Shown: positions 36,441 to 47,647, counted from the first letter of the stretch. The stretch is 64,000 bases of DNA from Gonocerus acuteangulatus (GCA_946811695.1 OX328131.1:6132043-6196042); one strand, 5' to 3'. The notes: a model not told the origin generated them from the sequence alone. Translations and numbers: made by a program.

Positions 36441-37344
36441 TCACCTGTCTGTTTGTCTGTTCCTTATAAAAATCCACACCGTTTGAGCGATTTTGACCAA
36501 ACTTGGCACACAGGTAGGCCTTGATATGGGAAATCTCCTAGGCTAGGTCAAAATAGTCAAATTTAAAAATTTGGTCAAAAGATCAAAAGTTTTGTTAAAG
36601 AAAAATTGGCTACACCGAACCATTCAGATTCTGACGTCCATTTTGAATCGACAGCCATTTTGAATAATGTCTAAAAATTTTGTAATTGATGTTCCTGATA
36701 ATTAGAATAACTCGAACTAATTGATGACTTTACATCATTATATAATCATGTAATGCAGATTATTTCAATTTTATATCAACAGTCACTGTCTAACTAAGGA
36801 GCGCTGGCCTTTCTTTGATAAGAGCTATCTACTCGCAGGCTGTGCTGCTGGCCTCTGTCGGCTGCTTTATGAATTACTAGACAGATATATACAAATTCAC
36901 GCCGTTTGAAGGATTTTGACGTAACTGAGGCTACAAATAGATCATGGGCTTATATACGGGGGTGCTGAGGGGCCTCTCCCCCAAAATGTTGGTTTCATGG
37001 TAAAAACATGGTTTTAGTTGACTAAAATTATTCTAAGTTCTAAATTGTTAGTATTCCATAACAAGGACATGGTGCCAACCCCCCCCCCCCCCCCCCCCCC
37101 CCGAAATTATTGTCTATATACGCCCATGGTTTAGACCTTGAATACCTTGTCAAGAACCTAATAATACCCTTTATTTATTTATGCATTTTACAACTTGGTC
37201 AGTTTTCGTAAAATTCTGGCCGCTATACGATCGGATTTATTATATCCTATATATTATTTCCTATATACGCCCATGGTAGATCTTGATACGGGGTGTGTCT
37301 TAGGCAGAAAATAGGTGTAGCATGGCACGCCGGGGTACAGCTAG
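36441..37344 (+). mobile_element. Non-autonomous Helitron-like element, long copy
   Basis: It starts A|TCACCTGTCTGTTTGTC and ends GCCGGGGTACAGCTAG|T. The body shares CCACACCGTTTGAGCGATTT, CAAACTTGGCACAC and GGTAGGCCTTGAT with the copy at 6851-7245. A repeat-C piece with a C run lies inside. No Rep/helicase gene is present, so it depends on an autonomous partner. Helitron assignment rests on end structure and two-copy agreement. Confidence 0.55.
36955..37135. repeat. Dispersed repeat C inside the Helitron-like element, with C24 run
   Basis: Bounded by CTTATATACGGGGG and GAAATTATTGTCTATATACG-CCCATGG. The inner part matches 8871-9000 in inverse orientation. The homopolymer at 37079-37102 is 24 C. 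Confidence 0.5.
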
Positions 37345-37372
37345 TGTAATATATAAAAGGTCCTGAAAGTTT

Positions 37373-37572
37373 CAGCTTTGAACTTTGAACCATCATGAAA
37401 TTAGAGAATTTAAAAAATCTGCACTTACTGACTCATTTATCATGAAAATTATAAGACACTTCCCGATAAGCTGGAAACTTGATATTTTGCATGATGATAT
37501 GGTGGTATTAAAGGAGAACATCGAAAACCCCCGAGCTGGTGAGAGAGTGAACAAACAAATATATGTATATAT
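37373..37572 (+). repeat. Dispersed repeat A-like fragment
   Basis: It ends GAGAGAGTGAACAAACAAAT followed by a TA tract, as other repeat-A copies do. The upstream ATTATAAGACACTTCCC block is more diverged. Confidence 0.35.
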
Positions 37573-38110
37573 TACAAACACGACTTAATTGACGATTTAA
37601 TTGGTATATTTTATACCACACGACTTAATTGACGATTTAATTGGTATATATTATACCACACGACTTAATTGACGATTTAATTGGTATATATTATACCACA
37701 CGACTTAATTGACGATTTAATTGGTATATATTATACCGCACGACTTAATTGACGATTTAATTGGTATATATTATACCACACGACTTAATTGACGATTTAA
37801 TTGGTATATATTATACCACACGACTTAATTGACGATTTAATTGGTATATATTATACCACACGACTTAATTGACGATTTAATTGGTATATTTTATACCACA
37901 CGACTTAATTGACGATTTAATTGGTATATATTATACCACACGACTTAATTGACGATTTAATTGGTATATATTATACCACACGACTTAATTGACGATTTAA
38001 TTGGTATATATTATACCACACGACTTAATTGACGATTTAATTGGTATATATTATACCACACGACTTAATTGACGATTTAATTGGTATATATTATACCACA
38101 CGACTTAATT
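37573..38110. repeat. Tandem array, 40-bp unit, about 13.4 copies
   Basis: CGACTTAATTGACGATTTAA recurs every 40 bp from 37581 to 38101, followed by TTGGTATATATTATACCACA. The unit contains the palindrome GGTATATATTATACC. Units are almost identical; variants are TATATTTTATA and one CCGCA. Confidence 0.97.
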
Positions 38111-38570
38111 AGCATATTATCACCAGTTAGCCCTTACATCTACACAACACTCCAACATTTAAAGACTAACAACATTTACTCTCGAATTTAAAAAAACCTC
38201 AATTTAAATATAATAAAATCTCGGTTTAAATCTTAAATTCAACAACAAGCTTTAAATTAACATTTGTCCTGAAGAAAATGGAATGGAATGAATTAAAGGA
38301 CGAACAACATACTGTTTTAATTGTCCTATGAACCTTTTTTTTTTTTCTTTTTTTTTTTTTTAATAAAACTTAGTTTTTAACTAACTAATTTCATGAAATA
38401 TGTATCCACACATGTATGTATGTATTCATGAAATATGTTAAGTGATCCACACGTAAGTGTAATACAATGTCTACATACCTAACGAAAGTTATATAAAGAA
38501 TCCTGAACAAAAGGAAAATTTGGAAATGATCCCGCATTTGTGAGGAATAGTTCTCTATCTTCCCACCGCC
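38111..38570. other. Unassigned AT-rich stretch
   Basis: Nothing recognisable apart from a short duplicated TGAAATATGT/GATCCACAC motif. It is the left flank of the Penelope-like terminus. Confidence 0.4.
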
Positions 38571-38632
38571 CTGATGAAGGCTTCAAGTTCAAGCCGAAAC
38601 GTCGGCACAATAAAACCATTTTTATGATAAAA
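38571..38632 (+). mobile_element. Penelope-like terminus with hammerhead-ribozyme-like motif
   Basis: CTGATGA is followed by GGCTT-CAAGTTC-AAGCC (stem II-like) and then GAAA and CGTC at 38571-38603. A short spacer (ACAATAAAACC...) leads into the 50-bp array. Hammerhead motifs in pseudo-LTRs are a known mark of Penelope-like elements. One extra A lies between CTGATGA and the stem, so catalytic competence is doubtful. A second copy is at 52825. Confidence 0.55.
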
Positions 38633-41600
38633 TGTAGTTTTATTAAATAGCAGTGACCGAACCCCGACAATCCCTACCTTGATGTAGTTTTATTAAATAG
38701 CAGTGACCGAACCCCGACAATCCCTACCTTGATGTAGTTTTATTAAATAGCAGTGACCGAACCCCGACAATCCCTACCTTGATGTAGTTTTATTAAGTAG
38801 CAGTGACCGAACCCCAACAATCCCTACCTTGATGTAGTTTTATTAAGTAGCAGTGACCGAACCCCAACAATCCCTACCTTGATGTAGTTTTATTAAGTAG
38901 CAGTGACCGAACCCCTACAATCCCTACCTTGATGTAGTTTTATTAAATAGCAGTGACCGAACCCCGACAATCCCTACCTTGATGTAGTTTTATTAAGTAG
39001 CAGTGACCGAACCCCAACAATCCCTACCTTGATGTAGTTTTATTAAGTAGCAGTGACCGAACCCCTACAATCCCTACCTTGATGTAGTTTTATTAAATAG
39101 CAGTGACCGAACCCCGACAATCCCTACCTTGATGTAGTTTTATTAAGTAGAAGTGACCGAACCCCAACAATCCCTACCTTGATGTAGTTTTATTAAATAG
39201 CAGTGACCGAACCCCGACAATCCCTACCTTGATGTAGTTTTATTAAATAGCAGTGACCGAACCCCGACAATCCCTACCTTGATGTAGTTTTATTAAATAG
39301 CAGTGACCGAACCCCGACAATCCCTACCTTGATGTAGTTTTATTAAATAGCAGTGACCGAACCCCGACAGTCCCTACCTTGATGTAGTTTTATTAAATAG
39401 CAGTGACCGAACCCCGACAATTCCTACCTTGATGTAGTTTTATTAAATAGCAGTGACCGAACCCCGACAATCCCTACCTTGATGTAGTTTTATTAAATAG
39501 CAGTGACCGAACCCCGACAATCCCTACCTTGATGTAGTTTTATTAAATAGCAGTGACCGAACCCCGACAATCCCTACCTTGATGTAGTTTTATTAAATAG
39601 CAGTGACCGAACCCCAACAATCCCTACCTTGATGTAGTTTTATTAAATAGCAGTGACCGAACCCCGACAATCCCTACCTTGATGTAGTTTTATTAAATAG
39701 CAGTGACCGAACCCCGACAATCCCTACCTTGATGTAGTTTTATTAAATAGCAGTGACCGAACCCGACAATCCCTACCTTGATGTAGTTTTATTAAATAGC
39801 AGTGACCGAACCCCGACAATCCCTACCTTGATGTAGTTTTATTAAATAGCAGTGACCGAACCCCAACAATCCCTACCTTGATGTAGTTTTATTAAATAGC
39901 AGTGACCGAACCCCGACAATCCCTACCTTGATGTAGTTTTATTAAATAGCAGTGACCGAACCCCAACAATCCCTACCTTGATGTAGTTTTATTAAATAGC
40001 AGTGACCGAACCCCGACAATCCCTACCTTGATGTAGTTTTATTAAATAGCAGTGACCGAACCCCGACAATCCCTACCTTGATGTAGTTTTATTAAATAGC
40101 AGTGACCGAACCCCGACAATCCCTACCTTGGTGTAGTTTTATTAAATAGCAGTGACCGAACCCCAACAATCCCTACCTTGATGTAGTTTTATTAAGTAGC
40201 AGTGACCGAACCCCAACAATCCCTACCTTGATGTAGTTTTATTAAATAGCAGTGACCGAACCCCGACAATCCCTACCTTGATGTAGTTTTATTAAGTAGC
40301 AGTGACCGAAACCCCGACAATCCCTACCTTGATGTAGTTTTATTAAGTAGAAGTGACCGAACCCCAACAATCCCTACCTTGATGTAGTTTTATTAAATAG
40401 CAGTGACCGAACCCCGACAATCCCTACCTTGATGTAGTTTTATTAAGTAGAAGTGACCGAACCCCAACAATCCCTACCTTGATGTAGTTTTATTAAATAG
40501 CAGTGACCGAACCCCGACAATCCCTACCTTGATGTAGTTTTATTAAATAGCAGTGACCGAACCCCGACAATCCCTACCTTGATGTAGTTTTATTAAATAG
40601 CAGTGACCGAACCCCGACAATCCCTACCTTGATGTAGTTTTATTAAATAGCAGTGACCGAACCCCGACAATCCCTACCTTGATGTAGTTTTATTAAATAG
40701 CAGTGACCGAACCCCGACAATCCCTACCTTGGTGTAGTTTTATTAAATAGCAGTGACCGAACCCCAACAATCCCTACCTTGATGTAGTTTTATTAAGTAG
40801 CAGTGACCGAACCCCAACAATCCCTACCTTGATGTAGTTTTATTAAATAGCAGTGACCGAACCCCGACAATCCCTACCTTGATGTAGTTTTATTAAGTAG
40901 CAGTGACCGAAACCCCGACAATCCCTACCTTGATGTAGTTTTATTAAGTAGAAGTGACCGAACCCCAACAATCCCTACCTTGATGTAGTTTTATTAAATA
41001 GCAGTGACCGAACCCCGACAATCCCTACCTTGATGTAGTTTTATTAAGTAGAAGTGACCGAACCCCAACAATCCCTACCTTGATGTAGTTTTATTAAATA
41101 GCAGTGACCGAACCCCGACAATCCCTACCTTGATGTAGTTTTATTAAATAGCAGTGACCGAACCCCGACAATCCCTACCTTGATGTAGTTTTATTAAATA
41201 GCAGTGACCGAACCCCGACAATCCCTACCTTGATGTAGTTTTATTAAATAGCAGTGACCGAACCCCGACAGTCCCTACCTTGATGTAGTTTTATTAAATA
41301 GCAGTGACCGAACCCCGACAATCCCTACCTTGATGTAGTTTTATTAAATAGCAGTGACCGAACCCCAACAATCCCTACCTTGATGTAGTTTTATTAAATA
41401 GCAGTGACCGAACCCCGACAATCCCTACCTTGATGTAGTTTTATTAAATAGCAGTGACCGAACCCCGACAATCCCTACCTTGATGTAGTTTTATTAAATA
41501 GCAGTGACCGAACCCGACAATCCCTACCTTGATGTAGTTTTATTAAATAGCAGTGACCGAACCCCGACAATCCCTACCTTGATGTAGTTTTATTAAATAG

Positions 41601-42330
41601 CAGTGACCGAACCCCAACAATCCCTACCTTGATGTAGTTTTATTAAATAGCAGTGACCGAACCCCAACAATCCCTACCTTGATGTAGTTTTATTAAATAG
41701 CAGTGACCGAACCCCGACAATCCCTACCTTGATGTAGTTTTATTAAATAGCAGTGACCGAACCCCAACAATCCCTACCTTGATGTAGTTTTATTAAATAG
41801 CAGTGACCGAACCCCAACAATACCTACCTTGATGTAGTTTTATTAAATAGCAGTGACCGAACCCCGACAATCCCTACCTTGATGTAGTTTTATTAAATAG
41901 CAGTGACCGAACCCCAACAATCCCTACCTTGATGTAGTTTTATTAAATAGCAGTGACCGAACCCCAACAATCCCTACCTTGATGTAGTTTTATTAAGTAG
42001 CAGTGACCGAACCCCGACAATCCCTACCTTGATGTAGTTTTATTAAGTAGCAGTGACCGAACCCCAACAATCCCTACCTTGATGTAGTTTTATTAAATAG
42101 AAGTGACCGAACCCCGACAATCCCTACCTTGATGTAGTTTTATTAAATAGCAGTGACCGAACCCCGACAATCCCTACCTTGATGTAGTTTTATTAAATAG
42201 CAGTGACCGAACCCCGACAATCCCTACCTTGATGTAGTTTTATTAAATAGCAGTGACCGAACCCCGACAATCCCTACCTTGATGTAGTTTTATTAAATAG
42301 CAGTGACCGAACCCCGACAATCCCTACCTT
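38633..42330. repeat. Tandem array, 50-bp unit, about 74 copies
   Basis: The unit contains GATGTAGTTTTATTAAATAG, CAGTGACCGAACCCCGACAA and TCCCTACCTT. Recurrent variants are AAGTAG, AGAAGTG, CCCCAAC, CCCCTAC, and single-base length changes at about 39761, 40310, 40911 and 41512. The unit and both flanks exist as single copies at 52494-52570 and 52825-52925, so the array grew inside a Penelope-like/retroelement terminus. Confidence 0.98.
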
Positions 42331-42690
42331 GCATCATCTACGGTCAACGATCTCCTCTCAACAAAAGAGTAAAATTTGTATTTAAATTATTTAGGCGCTT
42401 ATTTTTTAACTTTGTTATATTATCTTATTGCTTATTGTTTTATCTCATGTTTGTTTATTTTTTCGTATTGTTGATTATATATTTTATTATTTTTATTTTT
42501 TTTTTATTTATTATTATTATTATTTTTTTCCGTCTTATTATTACTTATTTATTTTTTTCTTTTTTCTTTTTTTATTTATTTTATTTATTTATTTTTTTTT
42601 CCTGTGCTGATGTTTAATGACTTTATGAGACTTATTAAAAGAGACCATCGCCTAAGTTAGGGGTCTGAAACAAATAAATGGATAAACAAA
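42331..42690 (+). mobile_element. LINE-like 3' UTR tail
   Basis: After the array, GCATCATCTACGGTCAACG and a T-rich tract with TTATTATTA lead to AAAAGAGACCATCGCC, AAGTTAGGGGTCTGAAA and CAAATAAA. The same architecture is at 9001-9240. The 104-codon open frame here is only T-rich UTR read as Phe/Leu/Ile. Confidence 0.55.
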
Positions 42691-42865
42691 TATTCTAGTC
42701 TTCTCGTATTGACCGTGTCAGAAACTTCTTTGCCAACGTTTCGCTAGTCATACTGCTAGCTTCCTCGGGGCTTAGTCTGAGAATGAGGAAGCTGGCAGTA
42801 TGACTAGCGAATCGTCGGCATAGAAGTTTCTGACACGGTCAATACCAGAAGACAAGAATATTTGT
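42687..42865. mobile_element. Foldback with Penelope-like motif in both arms
   Basis: Two arms of about 75-80 bp are inverted copies with a few mismatches around a loop near 42771-42785. On the sense of the right arm it reads GAGGAAGCTGGCAGTATGAC, TAGCGAATCG and TTTCTGACACGGTCAATAC. The other arm has the intact GCGAAACGTTGGC form. CTnAGnA...GCGAAACGT resembles the degenerate hammerhead-like ends of Penelope-like elements. Confidence 0.5.
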
Positions 42866-42929
42866 AATGACTCGGACCGTGGAAGCCTACGAGTTAAATT
42901 ATATGTATATATGTTTCAAATTGTTATAC

Positions 42930-43037
42930 ATTTACAGTATGTATATACAAATTTACAGTATGTATATACAAATTTACAGTATGTATATACAAATTTACAG
43001 TATGTATATACAAATTTACAGTATGTATATACAAATT
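42930..43037. repeat. Tandem array, 21-bp unit, 5 copies
   Basis: ATTTACAGTATGTATATACA plus A repeats at 21-bp spacing, then runs into a repeat-A fragment (ACAAATTTGAAATGCCGTTA). Confidence 0.95.
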
Positions 43038-43130
43038 TGAAATGCCGTTATTTTCTTGATTTATGGGATCTGAATCGTCAAATGTTCTAGACGGCACTTG
43101 AACATTGAATCAGAACATAATATGAATGAA
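43038..43130 (+). repeat. Dispersed repeat A fragment
   Basis: TGCCGTTATTTTCTTG, GGGATCTGAATCGTC and CTAGACGGCACTTGAA correspond to 54220-54290. Confidence 0.45.
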
Positions 43131-43173
43131 TCAACGACTACGAGCAGTATAACGGTGTTAATAGCCCTAATGG

Positions 43174-43319
43174 GGGTCTCCCGTGGTCTAGTGGCTAGCG
43201 CCTTGGATTCATAAGCGGGAGATGGTGGGTTCGATTCCCACCTCCGGCATGAATTTTCTCATCTCAGGGCTCGCTGGGAAAATTCCTCGCTACACCCTGG
43301 ATGTCGGCGAAAAAAAAAT
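43174..43319 (+). mobile_element. tRNA-derived SINE, 3'-shortened
   Basis: The head GGTCTCCCGTGGTCTAGTGG (A box) with GGTTCGATTCC (B box) leads to CTCATCTCAGGGCTCGCTGG and GATGTCGGCGAAAAAAAA. It lacks the shared GGGTGG tail present at 27926-28244. The copy at 56221-56456 has the same head and body. Confidence 0.8.
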
Positions 43320-43324
43320 AATTA

Positions 43325-43346
43325 GACACACACACACACACACACG
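43325..43346. repeat. (CA)n microsatellite
   Basis: Short pure ACAC tract directly after the SINE. Confidence 0.85.
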
Positions 43347-44133
43347 GACAGTATAAATGGATGTTGCCTTGATCAACATTTTCATCTTTAGCTTCTGGCA
43401 CGTGTCAAGAAGGCTGCATGATTTAACGTTTACAAACATTGGAGACCTCTCAAGTTCTAATCAACATACTAGTTCATTATGTTGATAAAATTTACAAAAT
43501 CAACAATTTGGGGATAGATATTTGTCGTTTTCGCAAGCTCTCTATTAGTGACATTGTTTCTCAATCTTTGCTTGAATGTTTCATGATGTCAGTGTTGACA
43601 GACTCTGGCGGATTTAGCTTTTCTAAGGTCAATCTTCAAGTGTCTAGACAATCTAATGCGTTAGTTCTGACAGTGAATTTACTGTTGCTATATATGTATA
43701 TTGCTGAAAAACTTCGTCACTGAATGTGATTGGAGAACTGTAGGCGATCACATTGTTTTTTCTTGTAAGGGCGTCTCTCTCAAGCCACGGTAGAGGTAGC
43801 ACTAACAAGGGGAGCATACAGCGGTGGGGTCACTGATCCATTTTCTGGCGATTCTACATCGAAAAATAGGCGACACGTTTTCGAGCGTTCCGTCCAAAGC
43901 GCCTTAGGAGCCGAGAAATAAAATAAAATAGGTTGAAAGTGCTTTATTTTATATATCGAGTTTAGAAAATAATATCGACATGATTCTTTCACCAATTCAT
44001 TTGTCTTATGGAGTAGATTAAAGGACAAATACTACCGTTTATAAGGTCAACCTCATGACGCAACCCGAAAGTGCCTACTAGAAAATGTCACGTTTCAGAA
44101 CTCATAAATGACAAAAAAAAAGTATACATCAAA

Positions 44134-44137
<4 letters not shown>
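43347..44137. other. Mostly unassigned
   Basis: The longest frame, 43439-43723 (94 codons), has no recognised domain and no codon signal I would trust. At 44040-44110 CCTCATGACGCAACCCGAAA-GTGCC resembles an inverted repeat-A section. Confidence 0.35.

Positions 44138-44190
<53 letters not shown>
44138..44190. repeat. (TA)n microsatellite
   Basis: Long TA run adjoining an inverted repeat-A fragment. Confidence 0.9.
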
Positions 44191-44192
<2 letters not shown>

Positions 44193-44204
44193 TATATACA
44201 TAAA

Positions 44205-44330
44205 TATATTTGTCTGTTCGATCTGGCCCAAAAATTCACCGATTTAAAAATTTATCACAGAAATACTTTGTATAATATGAAATGTCAAGTTCATTAACCC
44301 GCAGAATCTATCCGCCGAAACGTAAGTTTT
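44205..44330 (-). repeat. Dispersed repeat A fragment, inverted
   Basis: CTGGCCCAAAAATTCACCG, TTTATCACAGAAATACTTTG and GTCAAGTTCATTAACCCGC are nearly the same as 45648-45745. Confidence 0.6.
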
Positions 44331-44406
44331 TTTTATTTATGTTTTTGCTTGTTTTTATTTTAATTTGGGGTGCGGGTATGTCTGTGGTTGGAAATTTGAC
44401 TGCACC

Positions 44407-45144
44407 GTTAATACCTCCATCGAGTGCTCTGGTCTAGTAGGTGAAGTGTTAATACCTCCATCGAGTGCTCTGGTCTAGTAGGTGAAGTGTTAATACCTCC
44501 ATCGAGTGCTCTGGTCTAGTAGGTGAAGTGTTAATACCTCCATCGAGTGCTCTGGTCTAGTAGGTGAAGTGTTAATACCTCCATCGAGTGCTCTGGTCTA
44601 GTAGGTGAAGTGTTAATACCTCCATCGAGTGCTCTGGTCTAGTAGGTGAAGTGTTAATACCTCCATCGAGTGCTCTGGTCTAGTAGGTGAAGTGTTAATA
44701 CCTCCATCGAGTGCTCTGGTCTAGTAGGTGAAGTGTTAATACCTCCATCGAGTGCTCTGGTCTAGTAGGTGAAGTGTTAATACCTCCATCGAGTGCTCTG
44801 GTCTAGTAGGTGAAGTGTTAATACCTCCATCGAGTGCTCTGGTCTAGTAGGTGAAGTGTTAATACCTCCATCGAGTGCTCTGGTCTAGTAGGTGAAGTGT
44901 TAATACCTCCATCGAGTGCTCTGGTCTAGTAGGTGAAGTGTTAATACCTCCATCGAGTGCTCTGGTCTAGTAGGTGAAGTGTTAATACCTCCATCGAGTG
45001 CTCTGGTCTAGTAGGTGAAGTGTTAATACCTCCATCGAGTGCTCTGGTCTAGTAGGTGAAGTGTTAATACCTCCATCGAGTGCTCTGGTCTAGTAGGTGA
45101 AGTGTTAATACCTCCATCGAGTGCTCTGGTCTAGTAGGTGAAGT
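44407..45144. repeat. Tandem array, 41-bp unit, 18 copies
   Basis: GTTAATACCTCCATCGAGTG recurs every 41 bp, followed by CTCTGGTCTAGTAGGTGAAG. Units are essentially identical, so expansion is recent. TGGTCTAGTAGG resembles the A box of the SINE heads in this window, so the unit may derive from a decayed tRNA-like head. That is only a suggestion. Confidence 0.97.
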
Positions 45145-45588
45145 GGTTCGGTATGCTGTATTATTTTCTTATTAGTATATTGAGCATTTTTATTGTTTAA
45201 TTTTTTGTTCTGTTATTTTATTTATTTTTTTTTAGTTTTATCTATCTGGTTAAATCTGTAATTATTATATTAATTTCATTTTTATATTTTTATAGATTAT
45301 TATATTATGAGATATATTGATTTGTACGGGTTATTTTTTATTATTTTGTTTGTATATTATTTTATTTTATTTATTTAATTATTTTTGTGCCTTCGTATAT
45401 TATTCATGACGTAATCTTAAACTGATAAGGACATATTATTAACTTAGGTCTCCCAGCAACTAGGCTTGTGTTGTTTTCAAGCCTCAATTACGAGGGTGAA
45501 GGAGACACCCAATTGTTAAGTTGTCCAATTTTATTTGAGAATAATAGTAACAATTGTGTTTGTATTGTATCTCCTAATAAATAAAAAT

Positions 45589-45592
<4 letters not shown>
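45145..45592 (+). mobile_element. Probable LINE 3' UTR
   Basis: A T-rich tract is followed by TTAACTTAGGTCTCCCAGC, AGGCTTGTGTTGTTTTCAAG-CCT (AGGCTTG/CAAGCCT stem) and GGTGAAGGAGACACC. It ends AATAAATAAAAATAAAA before a TA run. Paired stems before an A-rich end are typical of LINE 3' ends. No coding is present. Confidence 0.4.

Positions 45593-45640
<48 letters not shown>
45593..45640. repeat. (TA)n microsatellite
   Basis: Pure TA run between the LINE-like tail and an inverted repeat A. Confidence 0.9.
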
Positions 45641-45644
<4 letters not shown>

Positions 45645-45646
<2 letters not shown>

Positions 45647-45985
45647 CATCTGGCCCAAAAATTCAGCGCTTTAAAAATTTATCACAGAAATACTTTGTAT
45701 AATTAGAAATGTCAAGTTCATTAACCCGCAGACTCTATCCACCGAAACATAAGTAATTGGTGAAAAATCTAACCAAATCATTTCCAAGATCATATCTATA
45801 ACCGTTTTCGAGAAAATGAAAAAAAAATTTTTTTCTTTGAACATTTTGATACATCTTGAAACCGTTTCGGAAACCTTTGTAAATGTGAACCGTCTATTCG
45901 AAAGATTATTGAATTTCCTACAAATATGGTTCTTATGTGATTTTTGATAAAGCGATCGGTGTTTTAATGATGTCATTTCCATTTA
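45645..45985 (-). repeat. Dispersed repeat A, inverted
   Basis: It includes TTTATCACAGAAATACTTTG, CTATAACCGTTTTCGAGAAA and GATAAAGCGATCGGTG. The 103-codon minus frame at 45671-45982 is incidental. Confidence 0.55.
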
Positions 45986-46044
45986 GGGTACTGTAAGTTT
46001 CCTGTTGTGTTACCTAAGATCTTGCTTTGCTTTGATATTTCATT

Positions 46045-46405
46045 TTACAATTTTAAATGTGTTTACATTTTACAATTTTACGTGTGTTTAAATTATACAA
46101 TTTTACGTGTGTTTAAATTTTACAATTTTACGTGTTTAAATTTTACATGTGTTTAAATTTTACACTTTTACATGTGTTTAATTTTCCAATTTTACATGTG
46201 TTTAAATTTTACACTTTTACATGTGTTTAAATTTTACACTTTTACATGTGTTTAAATTTTACATGTGTTTGAATTTTACAATTTTACATGTGTTTGAATT
46301 TTACAATTTTACATGTGTTTGAATTTTACAATTTTACGTGTGTTTGAATTTTACAATTTTACATGTGTTTGAATTTTACAATTTTACATGTGTTTGCATT
46401 TTTCA
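46045..46405. repeat. Degenerate tandem array, about 25-bp unit, about 15 copies
   Basis: Repeats of TTTTACATGTGTTTGAATTT with TACAA and length variants. The right half is the more regular. Confidence 0.9.
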
Positions 46406-46741
46406 CTACAGATTAAGACAAAACATTTACTGTTTCTATTTGAAGCGTTCGAAATGACACTATGGATAAGAAGAATTCTTGCTAGTTAGACGTTCATGAT
46501 ACAATGCCTGCAATAGAATAGCTCGATGAATCTACTCGGTGTAGAATCTAGGATGTCCGTTCATGAGGAATTGATGTACAAGGATCGATAAGTCAGTGGT
46601 CTGTAAACAACTCATCATAGCTTCCCATATACATAAGCATGTTAGTACTACTCGAATACTAACCGAGCAAAATATAATATTTATATTCGGCTATTCAATC
46701 AAACTGAATCGGATTCCATGATAGTCTAATTGTTACGATTG
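46406..46741. other. Unassigned stretch
   Basis: Low-copy-looking sequence without a recognised gene or repeat. Confidence 0.4.
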
Positions 46742-46749
46742 ATATTGAT

Positions 46750-47180
46750 CAGTGTTGGGCATTATTCGAATAAAGTATTATTCGAATGATTATTCAAATA
46801 AATTTTTAGTGAATGATGAATAATTCGCTGAATTATCTTATTCACACGGTACATCAATTAATCATGAATTATTCGTTATTCATTATTCGTTATTCATCAT
46901 TCATTATTATTTATTTCTAGTTGGCCTACTGAATAATCCTACTCAAACACACACATGTATATACATATTTCCGGCTGCCAACATCAAAATAAATCTATCA
47001 TTATTCACTAAAATATGTTTATTCTGATTAATCGTTCGAATAATTTGTGAATAAAAGATAAACTTCATTCACAGAATATCGAATAATGAATAAAAGTAAT
47101 TATTCTTCAATCTCGAATAAAATAATACATTTATTCATTAATCTTTATTCATCATTCTGAATAATTTTTGCCCAACACTG
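46750..47180. mobile_element. hAT-type MITE, complete
   Basis: The 431-bp element has ends CAGTGTTGGGC and GCCCAACACTG. The 8-bp target duplication ATATTGAT lies at 46742-46749 and 47181-47188. The interior is packed with ATTCGAATAA/TTATTCATTA motifs and has no transposase. Ends, 8-bp duplication and size fit a hAT non-autonomous element. Confidence 0.93.
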
Positions 47181-47188
47181 ATATTGAT

Positions 47189-47600
47189 TATGTTATGAAA
47201 ATTTCATTTAAATATATTCCCAAATAAGAACTTTCTAGCCTTAAACATAAAATAATAAAATTTAACTTGCTTAGAAGTAAAATAATGCTATTGTTTATTG
47301 GCCGTATTCCCCTAGCTTGAGGGTTACTGTAATCTTTATTTTATATATATATATATTTCTCTTCCCTACATGTTTCGCACCGTTTTGGTTTCTCTTCAAG
47401 GGAAAATGTTTAAATTCAACAGCTTGAGCCTACAAGGGAGAGGATGACCCTTCCGCTAATAGGGCTATGTCGATACTGTTCAATATTGTGAAAGTATGTA
47501 GAGATTTTCAAAAATGACCCCCGAATTTTCAATGGATTTTATAAAATAGGCAGACCCCGGAGGTAAAGGGAATTATGTCCTTTTTTAAAAAATAAATTGA
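47189..47600. mobile_element. Unassigned, with Penelope-like end motif
   Basis: On the minus strand TTGAAGAGAAACCAAAACGG and GCGAAACATGTAGGG (about 47365-47405) resemble Penelope-like terminal motifs and abut a short TA run at 47343-47358. The remainder is unassigned. Confidence 0.3.
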
Positions 47601-47607
47601 CCTAACA

Positions 47608-47647
47608 ACATGTTCTTAATGTAGATTTTTCTACATTAAGAACATGT
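47608..47647. repeat. Perfect 17-bp inverted repeat at the LINE fragment 5' edge
   Basis: ACATGTTCTTAATGTAG and its exact reverse complement enclose ATTTTT. The right arm is the first part of the LINE relic that follows, so the left arm is an inverted copy of the LINE's own 5' edge. Confidence 0.9.

Noticed and set aside
11614..42330. CRISPR-like arrays
   Set aside because: Repeats are head-to-tail without unique spacers, and the sequence is eukaryotic.
42303..42617. 104-codon Phe/Leu/Ile-rich plus-strand frame
   Set aside because: It covers the last 50-bp unit and a T-rich LINE-like 3' UTR. The same UTR at 9001-9240 is not open.
43174..43250. Genuine tRNA genes at the SINE heads (4236, 8216, 27926, 35098, 43174, 56456)
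   Set aside because: Stems are mispaired and bodies with retroposon tails follow. Only 32231-32302 folds fully.
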